Below, piece after piece: positions 46,845 through 59,100 of a stretch of DNA of 64,000 nt (the stretch's first letter is position 1; each line of letters opens with the position of its first letter). The position numbers and the translations under genes are program-made. Below the pieces are notes generated by a model that had not been told where the DNA came from, did no database searches, and saw nothing but the letters and a program-made list of their open reading frames with translations. The stretch is taken from positions 620,001 to 684,000 of the forward strand of contig JAFCMP010000312.1 of NCBI GenBank assembly GCA_017506865.1. The letters are read 5' to 3'. This DNA is from Tribonema minus. Lineage: Eukaryota > Sar > Xanthophyceae > Tribonematales > Tribonemataceae.

Positions 46845-49800
46845 GCGCTGCCGCCGCTGCGACGGCCACCGCCTCCGCCGCTGCGACTTCCGCGAGCACC
46901 TGCGCCATCGTCGCCGCCTGCCCTGAAGTTGAAGTTGGCGGCAAAACGGCCTGTTGCCGCAGGAGGCTCGCCGGGCTTCCGACGGTCCGCGCTACCGGCG
47001 TCTTGAGCGACTGCTTCATGCCGAGGCCAGGGGGCGGCGGCGGAGCGGATGACAGGCGTGCTTCGATCGCGGCGACCCTCACGCTGAGCGCTGCTGCGGA
47101 GGCGTCGAGCGTTGCCGTGGAGGCGTTGAGCGCTGCTTTGGAGGCGCTGAGCCCTGCCTCGAGCGCGCGCAGGCCGTCGTCGAACTTCTCCTCCAGCAAC
47201 AGGCACGTCGCCTTGATCTGCGCGCACGCACGCAAGGACGCACGCGTGGCGCGCGCGAGGTTTCATGTTTGAAGGCGGCGCCCGCGCCCTATGTTGTCAA
47301 AACACGAGACCATTTGGGCCTTCCTGATGCTGTCCGGCATGGCCACGAGCTGAGTGCACCGTTCAGGCCTCAGCTTGTGTGCAGCAACGCTCAGTGAATG
47401 CAGCAGTGCTCACCATCTCGAGGTGGAGCCACACGCACGACTGTCAGGCCTCAGCTTGCGTGCATGCAGCCCGATGATCACATGCAACACCACTCATTCA
47501 AAATTTCGTTGTCTCTTGTTCAATTTTCCACATTGCCTCATGTGATCGCATGCAGCAGTGCTCACCATCTCGATGTGGTGCCGCACGCAAGTCTCGCACG
47601 CCTCCACTTGTGTGCAGCAATGCTCATCACATGCAGCAGTGCTCACCGTCTCGAGGCGGTGCCGCACGCACGACTGGCACGCCTCAGCTTGCGTGCAGCA
47701 ACGCTCATCACATGCAGACTGTCAGGCCTCAGCTTGTGTGCAGCAACGCTCAGTGAATGCAGCAGTGCTCACCATCTCGATGTGGTGCCACACGCACGTC
47801 TCGCACGCCTCCGCTTGTGTGCAGCAACACTCATCAAATGCAGCAGTGCTCACCATCTCGTGTGTGCAGCAACGCTCAGTGAATGCAGCAGTGCTCACCA
47901 TCTCGATGTGGTGCCACACGCACGTCTCGCACGCCTGCGCGCCCGCAGCCGCCGCAGGCTCGGCGCCGCCCGGCTCCGTCTGCGCAGTTGAAGTCGACCC
48001 GCGGGGCACAGTTGAATTTTACTACAGGGGGCACAGATGAAGTTTGCCACAGGGGCACGGTTGAAGTTATTTTTCCCCGCAAGGGCACAGTTGAAGTGAG
48101 GAGCGTCGCCGCATGCTGGCGATGGGCAAGCGCCACGGCAGCGGCTAGGCGGACAATGCGTTTCACATCGTACGGAGATCCAGGCAAAACTGCATCATTT
48201 TTGGATGTAGAGCAGAGTCACCACTGGCATACCTTGACAACGGCATCCACCGGTGGCTGCAGCGGCGGCTACAGGGGCGGCGACGAGCATACATCACTTA
48301 GCATGTTCCAATTACAATTCAACCACTATACGTAGAACAAGAAAACCCCAAACACCAGGAGAATACTCCACAGTCTAACTTGACCTTTGCACAAATCATT
48401 ACTACAAATACAGAAATTAAATCCTGACTCAAGGCCGATCCTCCAGGCCAAATATCGAAGCATTTATTCAAGTGCTTTGTACATACCTACATACATACAT
48501 GATGCATGTTATATATGACGTAGAGGACAGTCACCACTTGCATACCTTGACAACAGCATCCAATCGGTGGCTGCTGTTGAGGCAACAGTGGCGGCGACGC
48601 GCCATCCTCCAGGCCAAACGTCGAACAGCTTCCACGTACTCTGTGCACGCGATTGTATCACTTGACATAGAGGAGAGTCACCACTAGTGCACCTTGACAA
48701 CAGCATCCATTGGTGGCCGCGGTGATGGCGATGGCGGCGCGGCGTCCTCCTACACAAATGTCGAAAAGCTTTCAAGTACACTTTACATACCTACATGCAT
48801 CTTGGATACAAATTGTATGATTGAATGTAGTGAAGAGTCTTCACTAGCGTACCTTGACGACAGCGTCCACCGGTGGCTGCGGCGGAGGCAGCGGCGGCAC
48901 GTCATCCTTCAGAACAAACATCAAATAACGTGAAGTACTTAATGCGTTCGTCATTTCTGGATGTAGCGGAGAGTCACCACTATTTTACATTTCATTTCTG
49001 GACGTAGCGGTGAGTCAAAACTAGCGCACCTTGACAACAGCGTCCACCGGTGGCTGCGGTGGAGGCTAAAGTATGTAACGGCGACACGTCATCCCTCCAG
49101 GCCAAACGTCAAAGAACTTCAAGTACTTTGCAAATGCGATTGTGTCATTTCTGGATGCAGTGGAGAGTCACCACCAGCGCCCCTTGACGGGTGCATCCAT
49201 CGGCGGCCAGACATCGAAGGACTTCAAATACCTTGTACATGCGACTTGCATCACGTGATGTAGAGGAGAGTCACCACTAGCGTACCTTGACAACGGCATC
49301 CACCGGCGGCTGCGGCACACGTGGAGGCGGCGGCAGCGCGTCGTCCTCCAGAACAAATGTCGATATGGCGGCGGCGTGCAGCGTGAACGCGCCGCGCATG
49401 TGATCCTGGTGGCAGAAACGAGGAGTGGCAGCAGTGCTCAGTGCCCGCCGGCGCCACACAGCTGGCATCGCGGATTGGTAGTTGACAGCGCACAATGGCT
49501 GCCATTGAGCAGCGGCAGCGGCGCAGTTGTGAAGCAGCGGCGCGCTTGTGATCCTGTCGCAGCGGCACTAAAGGCACGACAGCAGTGCTCAGTACCCTCC
49601 AGCGCCACACACACGGACCCCTGAATGAGTAGTTGAAGTTCTGCAGTTGAAGTTGTGCATCAGCGGCGACCGAGGTGTCGCAGCGGTGCAGTTTTTGACG
49701 GGAGACGGCGGCAATCACACCGCGCGCGCACACGCGTGAATACACTTCGCCTGAGACCCCCCCAACCGCCAAGTGGATGTATTGTGACTGTACTGTAAAT

Positions 49801-51101
49801 GTACTGCGCAAAGAGTGTAGAGCATACACGCTGCGCACATGCGCGCGCATGAAGAACCTGAGATCAGTAACCTATATTCAACCACCTTCAATGTATGGTC
49901 AGGCGTTAGTCAAAGTTCACCTTTGAGGTGTGTGGCGTGCAGGTATGCACGTATGGACGTGCATGCTCTACGCTGTGGACAGGCGAGAGCAGGATCTGCG
50001 CAGCGCTGCAGATTTGAAACCTTGCAGGACGATGCTACCTCTGGTGCCATGTGAGAACTTCAGAGTCCACCTGCGTAGTACGAGTCAGAGTATGACTTGC
50101 AGGCGCAACCCTCAAGGCCCCCCTTCTTTCGAGCACACGTCGTCAGGCAAAGTTTCATGGCAAGGAATGAGCGACACGCCGCCGCTAATACGCAGCTACC
50201 TGCGTTCCGCCGCACCGCATCGTTCTCCGCCTTCGCAGCAGCGCTCACCACTTTTTGTAGCGCGTGGTAGCAATGAGAGTACCACATGGCATCGTTCTAC
50301 AACATCGCACCAGTGCTCACCAGATTTGCGCTCGTGGTGGCGTACGTGCGGCCCACCACTGCACCGCATCATTTAACGCCTTCGCAGCAGTGCTCATCAG
50401 TTGTATTTTCAGTGCGTGGTGGCCAGTGCGTGGTGGGAACAAGCGTACCAACCCACATCGTTATACGCCATCGCAGCAGCGCTCACCAGGTTTGGGTTTG
50501 TGGAGGCGTACGTACGGCCCACCACCGCGTTGCAGTGCGCGCACTCCAGCCGCCGGTAGGTGCTGTCCACATCGAACGCCTCCGTACTCGTCACGAGCTG
50601 CGGATGCACGCGCGCGCCAACGGCAGCTGCAGAGGAGTGTGTGACGCATGCACGGCACACAGCGTGTCACAAGCAGCGCAGCGGTGCACTGATACAGTAG
50701 TGGCACAATGTACGGGTTCCGTGTGTCGGCGACTGTGCTTGCAAGTACTGCGCGGCTGCAGACTACAGGTGGTGCTGTGCAGAGGATAGCGATGGTTGAC
50801 AGCACGCACTGCCCAGGTGATGACGATTGCAACCTTGTGACTTCTAGCTTGCTTGCTTCCATGCAATTCATTCGGGGCAGCATACGCAGCTGGATGTTGA
50901 CCTTCACCAAACATTGCTGGCAAGATGACTGTTACCTCTCAGGGTGATGAACTGGTTGCCTTCGTCGCCGCATAAGAAGGACCTACTGTGCCCCACGATC
51001 CTGTAGCACTCCACGCACTGGAACACCATGGGGCCCTCCACAGTGTACGTCTCCTCCCTAGTCTTGCCTTTCCCTTCCTTCAGCTTTCGCTTTGTCCCCA
51101 T
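46537..51101 (-). CDS. Mis18/Yippee-domain zinc-binding protein with long Ala/Gly-rich tail
   Basis: Mis18 proteins prime centromeres for CENP-A loading in the nucleus; that role here is inferred from the family. Exons in transcript order are 51101-50936, 50626-50487, 49405-49286, 47979-47899, 47349-47311 and 47217-46537 (stop TGA). They sum to 1,227 bases, 408 residues, with all phases closing. The N-terminus is basic (MGTKRKLKEGKGK). The domain has paired zinc ligands: C29/C32 in VFQCVECYRIVG and C84/C87 in LECAHCNAVVGRTYAST, then RGAFTLHAAAISTFVLED. A coiled-coil-like segment (IKATCLLLEEKFDDGLRALE...) follows. The last ~150 residues are Ala/Gly/Ser-rich with a Gly-9 run and end PPAKKAKAKK, a possible nuclear signal. 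The 39-base exon uses a weak donor (GTCTCG) and is the least certain part. The gene diverges from glutamate decarboxylase. Confidence 0.9.
47400..47897 (-). repeat. Copies of Mis18-like exon 47979-47899 end
   Basis: The exon end (ACETCVWHHIEM plus GTGAGCACTGCTGC) recurs at about 47405-47450, 47560-47610, 47640-47690, 47765-47815 and 47850-47880. Several copies are nearly identical to the exon, so this ladder is among the youngest. Confidence 0.92.
48225..49260 (-). repeat. Copies of Mis18-like exon 49405-49286 end
   Basis: The exon end (PPQPPVDAVVK plus GTATGC or GTGCGC) recurs at about 48225-48275, 48535-48600, 48685-48740, 48850-48905, 49025-49070 and 49175-49215. Units of 110-310 bases also contain GAGAGTCACCACT and GTACTTGAAGT words. 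Confidence 0.9.
50215..50430 (-). repeat. Copies of Mis18-like zinc-finger exon end
   Basis: The end of exon 50626-50487 (GRTYASTNPNL plus GTGAGCGCTGCTG) recurs at 50300-50362, still reading AVVGRTYATTSANL, and in decayed form at 50215-50260 and 50380-50430. Confidence 0.85.
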
Positions 51102-53166
51102 GATGTGAAGGTCAACAGATTCTAATAGAGGTTGGCAAAGTTGATAATTTAACAGAGATCGGCACAGCTGGTATCTGCGGGCTGCTGCGTGTGGCTGGCT
51201 GGCGCAGTGCTTCTAACTTTTTTACTTCCACACGTCTTCAAGTGGGGGAGAGTCACGCGCTGGACGTGAAAGCTTGATCAAGACCACTGAGGAATCCGCA
51301 CAGCACATACAGGACGGGCTGGACGCTACTCTTTCAGGCCTCAGCAGAAGGAGGACGAGGGCTTGAAGGATATCACTGATTTCTCTGGCGTTGACATCTC
51401 TTGCAGGTGAGCAGAAAAGCGTGTGTTCTGAGTTATGGGAATCTTCTGCGTTGGTGTTGGCGGTAGAGTCGCAGCCCAGGCACGGGCGCAAAGCAAGGCT
51501 GGCTAGTTGCGTGCACTACCCATTCCCAGTAGCGCGTTATTTGCTTTCCTGGCGGTACCCTTGTTCTCGCTGAGGGATCGGGACTGACAGCCATCATCTG
51601 TGAGCTGTCGAGTGGTGCTCTCATTGCACGGCTAAGCTTGGTCAGATGGGCAACTTTCATCAACAAAAAACCACGCAAATGATCCGGAGGTGTCTCAGAG
51701 TTGACATGGTTGCTGTAATAAAAATTCAGGAAGGCCCGGTCGGCGCCCGCTGTCAACGCGCATTGCGTGGCACGTGGTTTAGTTGGCTCAAGGCAGTGCT
51801 AATCAAAAGAATAGCTCCTGTGTTCATTGACGATTTTGATAATATTGAACTCAGGTCACAGGACACATATTCTGCATAAGGATTCATGTACCTATTCTGA
51901 CATCAGCAACTCGTGGATGAACGCAGCAGGGCGCACTTTGTTGTAGCAGCTGCCTCGCCATGACAACAAGTGCACGACAATGCAGGCCTGCTTGTGCGCC
52001 CACACCTTTGACTCTTTTTGGATAGGTGTCGCACTTGCTTGTAAGGAATTTGCATCTTCTGATACTGACACTTGAAGATTTGCTGGCGCAGCCATGCAAA
52101 AGATCTCCAATATGTTGAACCATCTGCTGCGTTGTGGTACTGAAGTCGAAGCAGCACATTCGGGTGCTTGCAAGGTGCTGCAAATGCGCTCAAGCCACAC
52201 CCCAAACAACGTGCTGTCACGCATCAGACTGTAACGTGTAGTTTGTTGCGCAGATGTTGAAGAAGTCTAAAGGGGCACGTCACCTCAATGTCACTGTTGC
52301 GCTTGCACCGCGGCCATCTACACGGTCCGCATGCACTTTCTTGCAATTCAGTGCCGTGCTGTCTGCCAAAGCTGCAGCCTATGATATTTATTAACTTCTG
52401 ACTTGCTTTCAGGATGCATGACCTTCAGGTCATCGAGTGTAGTGTATGCTCTGCCCTGAGTCTCTGCTGACCGGCGCAGCATGGCCCATGGCGCATCTCG
52501 CCTTGGTGATGCAGAGTTTAATACTACTGCTGCGCTTGTTCAATCAGGACGCACTTCAAGAGACGCACAGATTCGCACAGTACAGCTTTCAAGAATTCAT
52601 TTGCACAGAATCGCACAGATTTACCGCGTACCTGATGCTGGAATACATGTCGACCCTGCACAGTGACGGCAAAAACCACAGCTCAGCAGAACGCTGACCA
52701 CAGCTACAGCCAGTGCGGGCCAAACGGGTTTTTTGCACACTGCGCATACATGCACCTTCGAAGTACACTTGTACACTTCAAAGTACAACCTTGTTGAAAC
52801 CAAGTGTCTGTAGGCAGAATCCCTCTCGTTGCTGACATACATCGCCAACTCATGTTATGTTGCAAAGGAACGCGGCTCAGGAAAACACTGACGATGGCCA
52901 CAGTCATACCCACTGCCCCCAGTACATGCATGTACAACTCTATTGTTTCTTTGAAGTTTCTATAGGCATTCCTGTTGATTGCTGGAAATACATGACCAAT
53001 TCTTGTTGCGCAGAAAATATGGCTCAGGAGAACCGACAATGGCTACAGCCAGCGCATACATGCACCTACTGACCCAGATACTTTCATCATCACCTTGAAG
53101 TTTCTACAGGTAGCCATCCCTATGAGTGCTGAACATACATCACCCAACCCTTGTTGCGCAGACAAT
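51102..53166. other. Divergent intergenic region (Mis18-like / glutamate decarboxylase)
   Basis: About 2 kb between two start codons, so it must carry both promoters; I see no clear TATA box. Minus-strand open frames at 51433-51756 and 51884-52224 look protein-like but match no family I know. From 52665 on, decayed copies of the decarboxylase first-exon start appear (about 52665-52700, 52855-52905, 53005-53055). They suggest an intron in the 5' leader ending at 53159. Confidence 0.5.
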
Positions 53167-56100
53167 ATGGCTCAGGAGAACACCGACAATGGCTACAGCC
53201 AGCGTGGCTCGGACATCAATCTCGGCAGCCTGCCAGTGCCGCCGCTGGCGACGAAGCCTCCTGTGCCAGACTACTACTCTGCAAGTCCTGCAATGAGGCG
53301 CGATGCTGCGCGCTACGATATACCGCTGGACCCGCTGCCATCCAGCGTGGTTGAGGACATCATCAGAGGTGACGCTCCACTTCAGCTGCTAGTACTTGAA
53401 GTTTTTGTTTCTTCAACTGCTAGTCTTGGGTTATTTTGCAGGCTAACGTTATTAGAAGTGTGCGGTATGACATAGCGCTGGACCCCGCTGCCGCCCAGCG
53501 TGGTTGAGGACTTCAACTTTCAGGACTTGAAGTATTTGTAGCCTACAGTAGCCTTGCAGAACTTGAAGTATTTGTGACCAAAGTATCAGAAGGTAAGGTG
53601 GCACTTCACTTCAACTTCTAGTTCTTGAAGTATATGTTGGCTGAAGCTATCAGAAGTGTGCGGTATGACGTACCACTGGACCCGCTGCTGTCCAGCGTGG
53701 TTGAGGACATCGTCAGAGGTGACGCTCCCCTTCCACTGCTGTATTTGAAGTACCTGTTGGGTAAAGAAGTCGAAGTGTGCGGCTAGTACTTCAAGTATAT
53801 GTTGGCTAAACTTGTCACAAGTGTGCGGTACGAATTATTGCTGGATTCGTTGTTGTTCAGCGTGGTTTAGGACATCATCACAGGTGACGCTCCGCTTCGA
53901 CTTCTACCACGAAGTACTTGTAGCCTAAAGTATCAGAAGGTGGCGGTGCACTTCAACTGCCAGTACTTGGGGCATTTGCAGGCTAACGTTATCAGAAGTG
54001 CGCGGTATGACATAGCGCTGGACCCGCTGCCGCCCAGCGTGGTCAATGGAACAACAGCTGAGTCCTGCAGTAGCAGCGCTCTTTCCATGCTTCATGCGCT
54101 TTTGAAGTTCACAGAACCGGGACCACTTGCTTCAGATTACTGTCCTCTTGTGGTTCCTTCATTAGTTCTTTACTTTTCCCGGATTCACACAATCTGTTGC
54201 ATCATTGTGCGCACCCTTGAGGCACCCGCAGCTGGCAGAACGCAGGCCACCAACTAATCACCAGCAGTAACCTTCAGAGCCTGTACCACAGTTCTGACAC
54301 TCAAACTGCAAAAGGCGAGATGGCGTTGGATAGAGAAAACCAACAGATCCTCAGCAGCAGCCACCATCCCAGTGTTGACTCGGTGTCATCGGCTGTATTT
54401 GTCTTGTAATTTGCAAATAAGATGGCACTGGGTGCACGCATCATCATTGGCTGTGTGTTTTCTGCAACTTGCTACACTTGTGACAGATGAGATGCCATGG
54501 GACACACTCATCATCACTGACTTTGTTTTCTTGTAACTTACACAACTTGTGACAGACGAGATGGCATTGGACGGGAGGCCACGCCTCAATCTGGCGTCGT
54601 TCGTGACCACCAAAATGGAGCGCGCAGCGGAAAACCTCATGACGGTGCGTATGTTCAAGGCTGGAAGTGCGCGTCTCTGCGTATCTGCGCCTTCAAGTAG
54701 AAACTTCAATATTGATGACTGGAGGACAGCAACCGGGACAGCCCTTGTGAACTTGCACTGAGACAGCCTTTCTGAGAGGGTACAGTTGAAGTTACACAAG
54801 CTTGTGCTCATGACCCCCATGCACTCAATCAACATGACTGTGCCCACAGCAGGTGTGTCTATTGCTTGACACTGACAGACAGGTGATGCATCACAGCGTG
54901 GGAGGGTTGCATGTTGCACTTGCAAGGCTCATGAGCGCTGCTCTTATAGAAGTGCTGATGGTCAAAGTGTGTTCCGGGGCACGTATGCAGCACAGCAGCT
55001 ACATGCGTACTTCAAATTGAAGTCCAAGGTGTCAGCAAATGCATCAATCATTCGCGAATGCATCATTAGGACATGACACGGCACACAGTTGCCAAAAAGC
55101 TGAGCCAAAGCTGAGGTACACGCATCTGTGTTCTGTGCTGCAAACAGCAAGGAGCTGTAGCTCCATCAAGCTCTTCTTTATACTGCTCCTGCATGTGAGC
55201 AGCGGACGTGCAGTACTCCATTGAAAGTCACTGGTCATTCGTGCTTTGTGCGAGTCATCACTCTCAGAACATAGTGCGCTGTCAGCACGTTGAAGCTGGC
55301 CTATGCCTTGTATGCGATGGTCCCGTTATGGACATTCTTGGTTGGAAATCTGACCCAAGCCCTACCTTGAGAATTAATGTATTAATTGCAATTAATTGAA
55401 TAAAAATTAATTGTGCCTCATGTCTCGCGTCTCGCAGGAAGCGAGCACCAAGAATGCCATCGACCTGGACGAGTACCCGCAGACCACAGCTATGCAGCAG
55501 CGCTGGTGAGGATGGATACATGCGCCGCGCGCATGCGGCTATAACTTCAAGTCACTTGCAGCTGTAACTTCAAGTCATGCGTAGTTTATGCGCGATAAGC
55601 GATACCCCAGTCACTTTTCGTACACACCGGGTAGGCGCATCCCCTCAGGCTGCGCCCTGTTGCTGTGCGGGAGCACAGCGCCTGGGGTCCACGTGTACCA
55701 TAATAGCTGTGGTTGTGGTCAACCGCAACATTCCCTCAAGTGCGCTGTGCTTGCGTCGTCAAGACGGAGATTGTCGTAACCCTCATCCTAGCCCCCGCCC
55801 CCTCATGAGTCAATGTGTCCACAATTTGGGCACCATCCCTACCCCCGAGTTCACGACAACACATTATGCTTGCTAGCATGCAATACTATGTGAACGCGAG
55901 GGAGTTGTGTACATTGGGGTTTGCAGAGTAGTGCAGCCAGTGTGTGGTCATCAGAGGCACGACAGGGTATGTAGGTATCTGCATATCTGAAGTAGTTTTC
56001 GGCTGCCTGCCTGTGTCGGGCGGTGGTGATCTGCACAGAGTGCCACAGACGCCGCTACCGCAGTGTCTACGCATGTGTCTCTCTTCAGCAAGAAATCTGG

Positions 56101-59100
56101 TGCATGTGATGCTGTGCTTTGAAAGAGCTTTTGCAGTAGCGTTACGCGCTCACTTCAGGACACATGTACGCTTCTTGTTTCGAAATGTCAGTGCTCTAGC
56201 CAAGCCTCATGGTCTATTGAGGAGTTGCAGATGCATCAGTTGGGTTGACAAGACGTTCGAGTACTGGATCTTGTTGCAGGATATGACATGCCAGCTTACC
56301 ACGCAGCAACTAGCACGGGCTCGGACTGGTCAACATGATGCAATGCCAACCGGGCAAAGCTGTGCTGCAGAGACGCAAAAGCTTTTAAAAGAGAGAGCGT
56401 GTGTTGTGGGGGAAATCAAACCATCCCCATGGGGAACCTTGAACACGTACATGAAAGTGGTCCATCTAACATGATTATTGGTGGGAGGCACTTGCGGCCA
56501 ACCATCCCTTGTCAACTAGAGCTCTACGATCTGTTGATTCGTTTTCATAATCCATCTGCTGCCTTTGCTGTTACTTCTCCGATGTACACGCAGCGTGAAC
56601 ATGCTGGCCAGGCTGTTCCATGCGCCTCTGGACGCCTGCGAAGACGGCACCGGAACAGCGTGTGTCGGCTCAAGTGAGGCCATCATGCTGGTAAGCCTTT
56701 TGCGCAGCAATTGCGCCGATGGTGATTGGCTTTGCTGATTCAAGTTCATGCACTTGACCATAGCGCTGTGCATGAAGCACATAGGAGTACATGTGTATAC
56801 ATTAGGTGTGGTCATGGCACAGGCCGGCTCCAGCGAAGCCATCATGCTGGTAAGTCTGTTATTCAGTGGTTGAAGTAGTGGTTACAGGCATTGCCTGTTC
56901 AAGCGCCATACAGAGGCGTTGTGCATGAAGTACATGCATGCGCAGCCATGAGGTGTGGCCATGACAACGGCACGGCCTGCGTCGGTCTGAGTGAGGCCAT
57001 CATGCTGGTAAGCCTTTTACACAGCGAGAGAGTCAGTGGCGACTTGCTGTGCCTCATCTCAACAAGCCACTTGCTGCAACGGCGGTGCTCATGACGTATC
57101 GACATAGCCTGTGAAGCTTCATGCACTAGCACTGTTCATGCACTAGCACTGTTCGAGCGGTGCATGCATATGCATACATGAGGTGTGGTTGTGGCACAGG
57201 CACGGCCTGCGTTGGCTCCAGCGAAGCCAGCATGCTGGTAAGCTCTTTGCGAAGTGATTGGGCCTAAAGTGGTTGGCTTTGCCAGTTCATGTGCTACACC
57301 GTAAGTGGTTCATGAAGTGTGCTCGTGCACTGATATGTCTGCGTCGGCTCCAGCGAACCTATCATGCTGGCAAGCCGTTCGCAACGTTAGAGTCGTGGGT
57401 ATGCTTGTGAGACATCGGTTAGGGTTAGGTTTAGGGTTAGGGTTAGCCTGTTCATGCACAGCGCAGTTAACTATATGGAGGGGGGGAGGGGGGGGGGCGA
57501 TGGACGAGGACGTAGCGTGGTGGGGGGGGGGGGGGTGCCACTTGGTTTATCTCGTCTAGAAGTGATTGTCAGTGCGCATTGAGACGCTTTCAAGGCAAAC
57601 CCTTCCTTCTGATGTCCCCTGTGGTGAAATATACCCCAGCCGTTCTGGTCATGAAATATCTGTCAGATTAGACAAATAGAGAAGAGTGCCTGGCTCTACA
57701 CTAAATGCCAAGCTTAGTAAACGCATGCTGACAATGTAGTGCTGAAGGTGCTACGACAACATGCGACTTGATAGAGAGCACTCAATCCGACGGCAGGACA
57801 ATTCTGCCGTGTCAACTACAGTCAAAAGTAGTGATGCATACCTAGAGTCGGGTGTGGGGCACATGGAGGAGGACGTAGGGGAGGATCCTGAGATGCCATT
57901 TGGCGGCGGCAGCGTTTGAGTGGTTGTCGTTGAGACACTTTCAGACTATCACACGACATGTAGATTCCGTACAGCAAGCTTTAAGTTAGATTGCATTCAT
58001 CTGGGCTTTTTCGCGCCCTGAGCGAGAATTAATATAAAGTACAGTGGGGCAAGCCCCATATAAGGGCAAGCCCTTAGAGAAGGATGCATTTAGGTTCTTG
58101 AGACAAGTGCTCGCTATTCATCCTTTTCTCCTTGCAACTGTAGGCAACGCTGGCCATGAAGTGGGCGTGGAAGGAGAGGCGCACCAAGAAGGGTCTAGAC
58201 GTTTCCAAGCCCAACATTGTCTTTGGCTCCAACATACAGGTGAGCGCAGTTGAAGCCTTTTTTGCTTCTTGAAATACTGCTTTGAAGTACTGCTTCGATG
58301 TACATTGAAGTAAGAGCCCGCGCCTTGCACAGTGCATGTATTGCATGTGTGGATGGGCACATGCATATACGTATCATAGGATGTGCACATAGTGCCTCGA
58401 ACGCTAAAAAGCTTGCACACAGAAGTCCTTTTGCCTACTGTGGACGTGGTGGACTCGTGGCCAATGACTGCAGCAGCGGCGACCACAGTTATTGGTAGAA
58501 GGCACTTGCGGCTAACCATCCCTTGTCACCTAGAGCTCAACGATCTTTTGATTCGTTTCTCATAGTGTGGAGCAGCTGTTTGGCGTGTTTAAAAGCGTAA
58601 CGACCAGGGCATCCGCGCACTGCATGTCTGCGTCGTGCAAGACATAAACGGGGGCTTGTGGCAGATGGAGTGCATGCATGCCCCATCATATCTTTCCATG
58701 TACGTGCGTCCCTGGTAATTTGTACGCATGGATGTGGCCATGGGCTTAGAGACATAGTTAGGGCTAGGGTTAGGGCTAGGGTTAGAAGACCCCAAAGGGA
58801 TGCTGGCCATCCGGTGTGCGCCTGTAGCCAGGCCCCACACAGCAGTGTGACCTGCACTGCACCCCCAATACGCTCATAGTCTTGCGCGACAATACAGTAT
58901 TTTGCGTGCTCGTTAACTCACTTTGGGGTTGCAGAGCGCTTGCGTCAGCGTCTCAGGGGCGGGTCCCGCGTAGTGCCATGGCAGGGTGCGGAAGCGCTCA
59001 GCAAACAGCACTGTGCGGATTGTGACTCACCGCACATGAGCACTGGCTGCGAGAGGTGTATCGCTCACGACAGACCCGTTTTGGATAGGCAGAGTGCTTG

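Noticed and set aside
47722-48009. A protein with tandem CETCVWHHIEM zinc-binding repeats
   Set aside because: The open frame joins the true exon to its decayed copies across donor sites; the repeats are intronic copies, not a repeat protein.
55944-56474. 176-residue plus-strand frame in a glutamate decarboxylase intron
   Set aside because: No recognisable family, and it lies wholly between two well-supported exons of the same strand. It is probably a chance open frame.
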